From: Thermoanaerobaculia bacterium
GTDB taxonomy: Bacteria > Acidobacteriota > Thermoanaerobaculia > Multivoradales > JAHEKO01
NCBI GenBank assembly: GCA_029287645.1
Contig: JARFQS010000195.1
Span: forward strand, 1 to 5,643
Direction: 5' to 3'
Length of the DNA: 5,643 nt
Below the pieces are notes generated by a model. That model had not been told where the DNA came from. It did not search any database and worked only from the letters and a program-made list of their open reading frames with translations. The translations under genes and the position numbers were made by a program. Positions 1 to 5,621 of this stretch are shown piece after piece (the first letter of the stretch is position 1; every line of letters begins with the position of its first letter).

Positions 1-1
1 C

Positions 2-1639
2 TATCTCGAGCGGCGCGCGGCTCTGGTCGGAGAGCTCCTGGCCGAACGCGAGTTGATCGAGGCGGCCGATGGCAGCGAGCTCTACACCCGTCGCCGGAGG
101 CCGCAACGGAAGGTCAGCCTGCGCGGCGTCGACAGTGGGTCAGCGATTCTGGACATGAATACCGAGAAGGTGATCGGTACGGTCGACGGCATCCGGGCCC
201 TGCGCGAGTGTCATCCCGGAGCGGTCTATCTGCACGCCGGCCGGCAGTACCTGGTGAGGCAGCTGGATCTGGAGGCTGGACGTGTGCACGCGGAGCCCAC
301 GAGGGTCGACTATTTCACGGTGCCGCTCACCGAGAAGGAGACCCGGATTCTGGAGATCCTGGATTCCCGCCAGGAGGGCAGCCTGCAGGCGTGGTTGGGC
401 CGCCTCAGGGTTACCGAGAGAGTGGTCGGGTACGAGCGCAAGAAAATCCAGAGCCGCGAGGTCCTGGACCGGCACGAGCTGGATCTTCCGCCTGTCCAGT
501 TCGAGACCGTGGGGCTCTGGTGGGCGGTTCCGAGGGCACTGGAAGCCGAGCTCAAGGAGGCAGGGCGCCACTTCATGGGCTCGCTTCACGCGGCGGAGCA
601 TGCCGCGATCTCGTTGATGCCACTTACGGTGGTCTGTGATCGGGGCGACATCGGTGGCATCTCCATTCCCCTGCACAATCAGGTCAGAGCCGGCTCGGTC
701 TTCATCTACGACGGTCACGCCGGTGGTGTGGGGATCTCGGCCAAGGGGTTCGAGGAGCTTCGAGCCCTTCTGGGACGGGTCGTCGAGCTTCTGGAGGGTT
801 GTGATTGTCAGGAGGGCTGCCCGTCGTGCGTCCAATCACCGAAGTGCGGGAACGGGAATCGACCTCTCGACAAGAAAGGTGCTCTCGCTCTGTTGACCCG
901 CCTCCTGGCGGAGGAGGGCGAATCGCCCGGGATACCCGTCGAGATCGATCTGCAAGCTGGATCTGACGCTCCTGAAGAAGGCACGCCGGAGACAGACAGT
1001 GCCGAGGTTCGGGAGCCCGTTCCTGGAACCGAGCTGCTTTCCGAGGAGGCTCCGGAACCGGCAAGGGTGACCCGTCCGAAGCCGACTCGTCAGGCGGGTA
1101 CGGGAGGCGGAACGGTTCTCTTCGATCTCGAAACCCAGCTGTCGGCGGCGGATGTGGGTGGATGGCAGAATGCCCACCGGATGTTGGTGGCCATCGGGGT
1201 GGTCTGTCATCTGGAGGAGGGGCGGCTGGAGAGCTTTGGCGAGTCGGAGGTCGGTTCGCTCATCGAGCGCCTCGAGGGGGCAGATCTTGTGGTCGGCTTC
1301 AATATCGCCCGCTTCGACTACAAAGTGCTGTCCGGCTACACCGGTGTCGACTACCGACGTACTCTCTCGACGCTCGATCTCCTCGAGGAGGTCCGCAAGA
1401 AGCTGGGCTTTCGGCTCAGCCTGGATCACCTGGCGAACGCCACACTGGGCGTGAGCAAGTCAGCGGACGGGCTACAGAGTCTCGAATGGGTCCAGCAGGG
1501 ACGTCTCGACCTGGTGGAAGAGTACTGCAGGCACGATGTGGAGATCCTGCGGGACCTCTACCTGTTCGGCCGTCGCATGGGTCACGTGCTGTACGTCGAC
1601 CGCGACGACCGAAAGGTGAAGTTGCCGGTGGAGTGGTAG
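2..1639 (+). CDS. MrfA-type helicase C-terminus fused to MrfB-type DEDDy exonuclease (5' partial)
   Basis: The frame is open to the left edge, so the start lies outside; a TTG at 53 is only an internal leucine codon. Helicase motifs would be upstream and are not visible. What remains begins with the region typical of YprA/MrfA and Hrq1-like helicases (HPGAVYLHAGRQYLV, about 212-256). An MZB/DUF1998 region follows, with HAAEHA (587-604), YDGHAGGVGIS (707-739) and five cysteines at 800, 806, 818, 827 and 845 (C-x-C-x3-C-x2-C-x5-C), a likely metal site. After a 67-residue acidic, proline-rich linker (911-1111) comes an RNase H-fold exonuclease of the YprB/MrfB type. It has FDLET (1121-1135), NIARFD (1301-1318) and Y-x3-D (1523-1537), which gives all four acidic residues plus the tyrosine of a DEDDy enzyme. 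In Bacillus subtilis MrfA and MrfB are separate proteins that act together in UvrABC-independent mitomycin repair. A similar DNA-repair role is inferred here. The gene ends LPVEW-stop, 7 bases from the convergent rocD. Confidence 0.88.
   Translation, partial: YLERRAALVGELLAERELIEAADGSELYTRRRRPQRKVSLRGVDSGSAILDMNTEKVIGTVDGIRALRECHPGAVYLHAGRQYLVRQLDLEAGRVHAEPTRVDYFTVPLTEKETRILEILDSRQEGSLQAWLGRLRVTERVVGYERKKIQSREVLDRHELDLPPVQFETVGLWWAVPRALEAELKEAGRHFMGSLHAAEHAAISLMPLTVVCDRGDIGGISIPLHNQVRAGSVFIYDGHAGGVGISAKGFEELRALLGRVVELLEGCDCQEGCPSCVQSPKCGNGNRPLDKKGALALLTRLLAEEGESPGIPVEIDLQAGSDAPEEGTPETDSAEVREPVPGTELLSEEAPEPARVTRPKPTRQAGTGGGTVLFDLETQLSAADVGGWQNAHRMLVAIGVVCHLEEGRLESFGESEVGSLIERLEGADLVVGFNIARFDYKVLSGYTGVDYRRTLSTLDLLEEVRKKLGFRLSLDHLANATLGVSKSADGLQSLEWVQQGRLDLVEEYCRHDVEILRDLYLFGRRMGHVLYVDRDDRKVKLPVEW
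911..1111 (+). other. Interdomain linker of the helicase-exonuclease fusion
   Basis: This stretch encodes 67 residues with 16 acidic residues and 10 prolines, ending in a short TGGG run just before the exonuclease strand VLFDLET. It lacks the hydrophobic spacing of a folded domain. It is best read as a flexible, probably disordered tether between the MZB/DUF1998 end of the helicase and the nuclease. The reading frame runs through it without interruption, so this is one polypeptide and not two genes merged by a frame slip. The disorder is inferred from composition only. Confidence 0.7.
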
Positions 1640-1646
1640 TCGGGCC

Positions 1647-2876
1647 TCAGGTGGTCGCCTGGAGCTCGCGCTCGCCGCTCAGCACGCCGATCACTTTGTC
1701 GATCGCCCAGTCCAGCTCTTCGCGGTTGATCACCAGCGGGGGAGCGATACGGATGACGTGCTCGTGCGTCTCCTTGCAGAGCAGGCCCTCGCGCTGCAGA
1801 GCTTCGCAGAATCGCCGCGCACCGCCCGCCTCGGGACGGAGCTCGATACCGACCCAGAGGCCCCGTCCCCGGATCTCCTGGATGAGATCGGAGTCGAGGG
1901 CGCCGAGACGCTCCATCAGGTACTCACCCTGAGCGAGCGAATTCTCGACGAGGCCCTCATCCACGAGGACGTCGAGAGCCGCACGGCCTACCGCGGCGGC
2001 CACCGGATTGCCTCCGTACGTGGAGCCGTGGTCGCCGGGCTGGAAGACATCCATGACCTCGTCGTCGGCCAGCATGACGGAGACTGGGTACAGACCACCG
2101 GAAAGGGCCTTGCCCAGGATCAGCACGTCGGGCCGGATGTTCTCGTATTCGTAGGCGAACATCTTCCCCGTGCGACCGAGACCGGACTGGATCTCGTCCA
2201 TCATCAGGAGAGCCCTGTGCTCCTTGCAGAGGCTGGCGATCTCGGAGAGGTATCCGTCGGGTGGAATGATGATGCCGCCCTCTCCCTGGATGGGCTCGAT
2301 AAGCACTGCTGCCACGTTCGGGTTCATGGCCTCTCGGACAGCTTCGATGTCGCCGTACTCCAGAAGCGTGAAGCCCGGCGCGAACGGGCCAAAGCCGGAG
2401 CGATACTGTTGGTCCGACGAGAAGCCGACGATGGTCGTCGTCCGGCCGTGGAAGTTCTGACTGAAGACCAGGATCTCGGCCTGGTTGTAGGGCACACCCT
2501 TGACGGTGTAGGCCCATTTCCGCGCGGCCTTGATCGCTGTCTCGACGGCCTCGGCGCCGGTGTTCATGGGCAAGGTCCTGGAAAACCCGGTCATCTCGGT
2601 CAGCTGTTTGTAGAAGAGGCCGAGCTGATCGTTGCGAAAGGCGCGTGAAGTCAGAGCCATCTTCGAGCTTTGATCGACCAGCGCCTGGACGATCCTCGGG
2701 TGACAGTGGCCCTGGTTCACCGCCGAGTAGGCGGCGAGACAGTCCATGTACTTCTTCCCGTCCACGTCCCAGACCCAGACGCCTTCGCCTTTCGTGATGA
2801 CCACGTCGAGCGGGTGGTAGTTGTGCGCCCCGTAACGGTCTTCGAGCTCAACATAATCGGCGGTGGTCGTCGGCAT
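1647..2876 (-). CDS. rocD: Ornithine aminotransferase (ornithine-oxo-acid transaminase)
   Basis: This is a PLP-dependent class-III aminotransferase of 409 residues that transfers the delta-amino group of ornithine to 2-oxoglutarate. The products are glutamate 5-semialdehyde and glutamate, linking arginine/ornithine breakdown to proline and glutamate in the cytosol. The ornithine aminotransferase signature YGAHNYHPL (residues 15-23) and AYSAVNQGHCHP (49-60) separate it from acetylornithine and GABA aminotransferases. Other landmarks are MNTGAEAVETAIKAARKW (104-121), NFHGRT (141-146), EPIQGE (194-199), the cofactor aspartate in MDEIQ (D227), the Schiff-base lysine in GKALSGG (K256) and GSTYGGNP (284-291). 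Length matches the family (about 400). The frame is open a further 122 codons upstream, but that stretch is low-complexity and runs into the divergent transporter gene. The ATG at 2876 has a GAGGAG ribosome-binding site six bases before it and begins the conserved sequence. No rocA, rocF or proline gene is adjacent. Confidence 0.95.
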   Translation of the reverse strand: MPTTTADYVELEDRYGAHNYHPLDVVITKGEGVWVWDVDGKKYMDCLAAYSAVNQGHCHPRIVQALVDQSSKMALTSRAFRNDQLGLFYKQLTEMTGFSRTLPMNTGAEAVETAIKAARKWAYTVKGVPYNQAEILVFSQNFHGRTTTIVGFSSDQQYRSGFGPFAPGFTLLEYGDIEAVREAMNPNVAAVLIEPIQGEGGIIIPPDGYLSEIASLCKEHRALLMMDEIQSGLGRTGKMFAYEYENIRPDVLILGKALSGGLYPVSVMLADDEVMDVFQPGDHGSTYGGNPVAAAVGRAALDVLVDEGLVENSLAQGEYLMERLGALDSDLIQEIRGRGLWVGIELRPEAGGARRFCEALQREGLLCKETHEHVIRIAPPLVINREELDWAIDKVIGVLSGERELQATT

Positions 2877-2882
2877 GGCTCT

Positions 2883-2888
2883 CTCCTC
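2883..2888 (-). promoter_or_regulatory. Ribosome-binding site of rocD
   Basis: On the minus strand GAGGAG lies six bases upstream of the ATG at 2876, a near-ideal Shine-Dalgarno sequence and spacing. It decides the start: translation begins at MPTTTADYVE and not at any of the in-frame codons further upstream. Confidence 0.8.
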
Positions 2889-3070
2889 GGGCCCTGACGG
2901 AGAATCGGCAGGGGTAGATCGGTTGATTTTGGGTGATCCGAGGCCACTGATCGAGGCCCTGGAGTCGTCAAGTTGTACCACAAAAGAAGGGTGTTGGCGA
3001 GCCTGCTGGTCCCACGGATCGGTGGCCGAGACTGGACTGGAGGGTCCGGTGCGGCTAGGGTCTGAGCGCC

Positions 3071-3085
3071 GGCCTCGATGAGGCC
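3071..3085. repeat. Small perfect inverted repeat in the transporter leader
   Basis: GGCCTC-GAT-GAGGCC forms a six-pair, all-perfect stem with a three-base loop, ending 29 bases before the transporter ATG. It has no T-run on either side, so it does not look like an intrinsic terminator. It could be a leader hairpin or a small operator, or chance in GC-rich DNA. Confidence 0.35.
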
Positions 3086-3114
3086 CTGCAACGCCCGAGA
3101 TCGACGGCGAGATC

Positions 3115-4011
3115 ATGCTCAAATCCTCTTCCATCGGCCGACTCGAGGTGCTCGTAACGGCGCTGCTCTTTTCCACCGGTGGCGCTGTCATCAAGTCTGT
3201 TTCGATGACGGGTTGGCAGGTGGCGGGCTTTCGGTCGGCCATCGCCGCCGCCTTTCTGGTCGTGGCATTGCCCTCCGCACGAAGGGGCTGGACGTGGAGG
3301 ACCCTGGCGGTGGGCGGGGCCTACTCCGGTGCTCTGATCTCCTACGTCCTGGCGAACAAGCTGACGACCGCCGCCAGCACGATCTTCCTCTACTCGACGG
3401 CACCGCTCTACATTCTGATTCTGGGTCCACTGGTTCTTCGGGAGCCCGTGCGCAGGAGAGATCTCATGGTGATGGGGGCCCTCGCGCTGGGGATGAGCTT
3501 GTTCTTCCTGGACGTCGATCCCGTCACTGCCAGTGCGCCCAGTCCGCTTGCCGGGAATCTCCTGGCTGCTCTGGGTGGACTCTTCTGGGCTCTGGTAGTC
3601 GTCGGACTGCGTTGGCTCGGACGGGAACAGTTTCCGGCCCAAGGTGGATCCGTGGCCGCCGTGGTTGCGGGCAACCTGATCGCCGCGCTGGTATGTCTCC
3701 CGATGGCCCTACCTGTCGTCAGCGCGACATCCACGGATGGGTGGCTGATCGCCTATCTCGGTGTCATCCAGGTGGGAGTGGCCTACGTGGTCTTCACCCG
3801 GGCGCTCGGCAGGCTTCCAGCCCTGGAAGTCTCCCTCCTCCTGCTGATCGAGCCGGTGCTCAATCCCCTGTGGGCATGGCTGGTGCACGGTGAGACGCCC
3901 GGCCTGGGTGCCAGGCTCGGAGGCCTGCTGATCCTGGTCGCGACAGCGGCCGCCAGTGTGGCTGGCAACCGTCAGTCCAGGGATTCGTCCTCGACGACCG
4001 GGCAGTTGTGA
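3115..4011 (+). CDS. EamA-family (DMT superfamily) inner-membrane transporter
   Basis: The 298-residue protein is almost entirely hydrophobic and fits the ten-helix EamA/DMT plan of two repeated five-helix halves. Likely helices lie near residues 10-27, 35-53, 63-82, 87-108, 116-132, 145-166, 178-201, 208-227, 235-257 and 265-283. Basic loops (SARRGW 54-59, REPVRRRD 109-116) are typical of cytoplasmic loops. The two halves carry related ends: STAPLYILILGPLVLREPVRRRD in the first and IEPVLNPLWAWLVHGETPG in the second, the usual EamA helix 4/9 signature. DMT proteins export or import amino acids, other metabolites or nucleotide sugars; the substrate cannot be read from sequence. The ATG at 3115 has only a weak ribosome-binding site (GGCGAG, three bases away). 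The hydrophilic C-terminal tail (NRQSRDSSSTTGQL) is encoded in the 40-base overlap with the convergent acyltransferase gene. Divergence from rocD allows, but does not show, a link to amino-acid metabolism. Confidence 0.88.
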   Translation: MLKSSSIGRLEVLVTALLFSTGGAVIKSVSMTGWQVAGFRSAIAAAFLVVALPSARRGWTWRTLAVGGAYSGALISYVLANKLTTAASTIFLYSTAPLYILILGPLVLREPVRRRDLMVMGALALGMSLFFLDVDPVTASAPSPLAGNLLAALGGLFWALVVVGLRWLGREQFPAQGGSVAAVVAGNLIAALVCLPMALPVVSATSTDGWLIAYLGVIQVGVAYVVFTRALGRLPALEVSLLLLIEPVLNPLWAWLVHGETPGLGARLGGLLILVATAAASVAGNRQSRDSSSTTGQL

Positions 4012-4679
4012 TCTCGCCGGTCGGCGAGATCCTGCTTGACCAGATGCTTGAACTCCTGGGGATCGTTGTGGTGGTTCAGGCCATCCCGGTACGTTGGGAT
4101 GTCGACCTCCTCCAGGTTCATCTTGAGCGTCTTGAAGGGTCGGGGTAGGTGCTGGCCGGGAACCTGCACGTGGTGGAGTCCACCGCTGTAGGCGATCAGC
4201 ATCTTGCCTTCGGGGATCGCCGCGAGGATATCGGCGATGCCACCCCGGACGGTCATCGGCCTACCCTCGCTGTCGAGGCCGTCGGCGCGTTTCATACGCC
4301 CCTCCGGAAGGATGATGATCATGACGTCCTCGTTGACCCGGTCCAGGACAGCTTTCCAGGTGCGGTCCGCCTGGCGGGTGATCGGCAGCATGTGAGGAGC
4401 CAGGAGCTTGAAGAACCGGCCCACGATGGGACGACTGACGGTCTTGTCCGCGATCGGCACCATGGCATGCCCGGAGATCCTCCAGAGGAAGCTCAGTGGA
4501 ACACCACCGGCATACAGCCACTCGAAGAGGCTGGTGTGGTTCAAGATGGTCAGAACCTTGTAAGGGGGTCCCCAGGGATCGTCGGGCTCGGGCTCGATCC
4601 AACGGAAGTCGAAGCGATAGAAGATCCGGGTACCGACCCAGATCACGAACAGGATGAAGAAGTTGAAGATCCGTCGCAC
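3972..4679 (-). CDS. PlsC-like lysophospholipid/glycerolipid acyltransferase
   Basis: This 235-residue protein resembles the PlsC/LPLAT family, which transfers acyl chains to glycerophosphate-type or other acceptors at the inner membrane. A hydrophobic N-terminal segment (residues 4-17, IFNFFILFVIWVGT) could anchor it. Motif I is NHTSLFE (47-53), giving H48-x4-E53 where the classical family has H-x4-D. A motif II-like stretch is MLPITRQADR (97-106), with R102. Motif III is ILPEGRMKR (123-131), related to but not identical with FPEGTRS. VRGGIADILAAIP (144-156) fits the following helix. The size is typical for a minimal PlsC protein. The start is a GTG at 4679; an in-frame TAG only five codons upstream (4692-4694) rules out a longer protein, and no good ribosome-binding site is visible. 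It runs divergently from fabI. Substrate is unknown, and the motif changes make assignment as the main PlsC (plsC) unsafe. Confidence 0.8.
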   Translation of the reverse strand: MRRIFNFFILFVIWVGTRIFYRFDFRWIEPEPDDPWGPPYKVLTILNHTSLFEWLYAGGVPLSFLWRISGHAMVPIADKTVSRPIVGRFFKLLAPHMLPITRQADRTWKAVLDRVNEDVMIIILPEGRMKRADGLDSEGRPMTVRGGIADILAAIPEGKMLIAYSGGLHHVQVPGQHLPRPFKTLKMNLEEVDIPTYRDGLNHHNDPQEFKHLVKQDLADRRDHNCPVVEDESLD

Positions 4680-4791
4680 GTCAGAAATCGGCTACCAGTT
4701 TGAGCCAGGTCGAATCGGGTCCGGAGCGTGACCCACTCTCGAAGTCGATTCTCGAATTCACGAAGTTTCTCACATCTGGTGGCGAGTTCCA

Positions 4792-4802
4792 GACCTCAGG
4801 TC
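4792..4802. repeat. 11-base palindrome upstream of fabI
   Basis: GACCT-C-AGGTC is a perfect palindrome around a single central base, 30 bases before the fabI ATG. It is placed where an operator overlapping a promoter could sit, but it is short enough to occur by chance, and no second copy was seen in the spacer. Confidence 0.3.
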
Positions 4803-4812
4803 GTGGGGTCGT

Positions 4813-4822
4813 GAGGTAGGAT
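4813..4822 (+). promoter_or_regulatory. Probable fabI ribosome-binding site, overlapping a -10-like hexamer
   Basis: The ten bases GAGGTAGGAT can be read two ways. GAGGT and AGGA are Shine-Dalgarno-like but lie 15 and 11 bases before the ATG at 4833, farther than usual. TAGGAT (4817-4822) also fits the TAnnnT form of a -10 element, which would place the transcript start almost at the ATG. The two readings exclude each other in part. Confidence 0.4.
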
Positions 4823-4832
4823 ACCGCCTGCC

Positions 4833-5621
4833 ATGATCAAGATCGATCTCTCTGGAAAGCGCTACCTGGTAATGGGGGTCGCCAACAAACGCAGTCTCGG
4901 TTGGGCGATCGCGGAGCAGCTTCGGGATGCGGGTGCGGAGTTGGCGTTCACCTATCAGGCCGAGAGGCTGCGGACTGAGCTCGAGAAGCTGACGGCGGAT
5001 ATGCCGGGGACATTGCTGTTCCAGTGTGATGTTACCGACGAGGAGGAGCTGGGAGCCGCCTTCTCGGCCCTCGAGAGCAGCTGGGGGGTGCTGGACGGCA
5101 TCGTCCATGCCATCGCCTTTGCGCCGCGGGCTGCTATGGAAGGACGCTACATCGACACCACTCGTGACGACTGGCTGACGGCATTGGAGATTTCTGCCTA
5201 CTCGCTGGTCTCGGTAGCCAGGAAGGCCGAGCCTCTCTTGACCGACCAAGCCGGGATCGTGACCCTGAGCTACTACGCCGCTGAGAAAGTGGTTCCCAAG
5301 TACAACGTGATGGCGATCGCGAAGAGCGCTCTCGAGGCCAGTGTCCGTTATCTGGCCTACGAGCTCGGTTCGAAGGGCGTTCGGGTCAACGCGGTATCGG
5401 CGGGTCCCGTGCGGACCGTCGCCGCTCGGAGCATCCCCGGGTTCGTCAAGCTGTTCAATCGATTCGCCGAGGTGGCGCCTTTGGGGCGCAACATCACCCA
5501 CGAAGAGGTGGGGCAGCTCGGCCTGTTCCTGCTATCGCCGATGTCCACGGGGATCACAGGAGAAGTGGTCTACGTAGACGCCGGCTTCCACACGATGGGC
5601 ATGGAGCTGCCGAGCGAATAG
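4833..5621 (+). CDS. fabI: Enoyl-[acyl-carrier-protein] reductase (NADH)
   Basis: FabI performs the last reduction of each elongation cycle in type II fatty-acid synthesis, reducing trans-2-enoyl-ACP to acyl-ACP in the cytosol. The 262-residue length is that of the family. A short-chain dehydrogenase fold is shown by the cofactor loop GVANKRSLGWAIA (15-27), CDVTDEEEL (65-73), HAIAFAP (92-98), and the FabI active site SYYAAEKVVPKYNVMAIAKSALE. This gives Y147 and the catalytic pair Y157-x6-K164. NAVSAGPVRTVAARSI (186-201) is the substrate-loop region and VVYVDAGFHTMGM (245-257) the usual C-terminus. TYQAERL (40-46) has glutamine where Escherichia coli FabI does, so NADH preference is inferred; NADPH-using Staphylococcus FabI has basic residues there. 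The ATG at 4833 starts exactly at the conserved N-terminus. It is divergent from a PlsC-like acyltransferase and no other fab gene is in view. All catalytic residues are present. Confidence 0.96.
   Translation: MIKIDLSGKRYLVMGVANKRSLGWAIAEQLRDAGAELAFTYQAERLRTELEKLTADMPGTLLFQCDVTDEEELGAAFSALESSWGVLDGIVHAIAFAPRAAMEGRYIDTTRDDWLTALEISAYSLVSVARKAEPLLTDQAGIVTLSYYAAEKVVPKYNVMAIAKSALEASVRYLAYELGSKGVRVNAVSAGPVRTVAARSIPGFVKLFNRFAEVAPLGRNITHEEVGQLGLFLLSPMSTGITGEVVYVDAGFHTMGMELPSE

Larger units (their letters stand above)
2877..3114. promoter_or_regulatory. Divergent intergenic region between rocD and the EamA transporter gene
   Basis: This 238-base spacer should hold the promoters of both flanking genes, which are transcribed away from each other. 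I could not identify a convincing -35/-10 pair on either strand. The best minus-strand fragments are a TTGACG-like hexamer near 2963-2968 and a TACAAC-like hexamer near 2973-2978, and neither has a good partner at about 17 bases. A perfect small inverted repeat lies at 3071-3085 on the transporter side. The stretch carries frames open on both strands, but none looks like a protein. Confidence 0.5.
4680..4832. promoter_or_regulatory. Divergent intergenic region between the acyltransferase gene and fabI
   Basis: This 153-base spacer must contain the start signals of both lipid genes unless they are transcribed from elsewhere. It is locally richer in A and T around 4745-4775 than the flanking genes. 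It contains an 11-base perfect palindrome (GACCTCAGGTC, 4792-4802) and a TAGGAT hexamer (4817-4822) close to the fabI start. No full -35/-10 pair is convincing, and no match to known fatty-acid regulator operators (FapR, FadR, FabT) was recognised. Confidence 0.5.

Noticed and set aside
140..835. 231-codon minus-strand frame antisense to the helicase-exonuclease gene
   Set aside because: Shadow of a well-supported gene with clear motifs on the plus strand; the translated sequence is arginine/proline/leucine-rich without any domain signature.
1..1639. Helicase-nuclease protein as part of an anti-phage defence island
   Set aside because: DUF1998 helicases occur in some defence systems (such as DISARM DrmA/DrmB-related proteins), but the YprB-type exonuclease partner points to MrfAB-like repair and the neighbours are metabolic genes with no defence or mobile genes in view.
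1640..1670. Intrinsic terminator between the helicase-exonuclease gene and rocD
   Set aside because: Only a four-pair stem (CAGG/CCTG) can be drawn across the junction, with no T-run on either strand.
1758..2648. Long plus-strand open frame (296 codons) antisense to rocD
   Set aside because: It lies wholly inside rocD on the opposite strand, has no recognisable motif, and its composition is that expected when GC-rich third-position codon use is read antisense.
2939..2958. Direct repeat CGAGGCC (2939-2945 and 2952-2958) as an operator pair
   Set aside because: Two seven-base GC-rich copies 13 bases apart are easily expected by chance and match no regulator site I know.
2877..3242. 122-codon in-frame N-terminal extension of rocD
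   Set aside because: The extension is serine/proline-rich with no family similarity, overlaps the divergent transporter gene, and a strong GAGGAG site precedes the ATG at 2876, which starts the conserved ornithine aminotransferase sequence.
3055..3642. 195-codon minus-strand frame opposite the transporter gene
   Set aside because: Highly polar, glutamine/arginine/glycine-rich sequence typical of antisense reading of a membrane protein gene; no start signal.
5107..5127. Alanine at FabI position 95, where Escherichia coli has Gly93, as a sign of triclosan resistance
   Set aside because: Staphylococcus and Bacillus type FabI naturally carry alanine here (SIAFA) and are triclosan-sensitive, so the residue is ordinary family variation.
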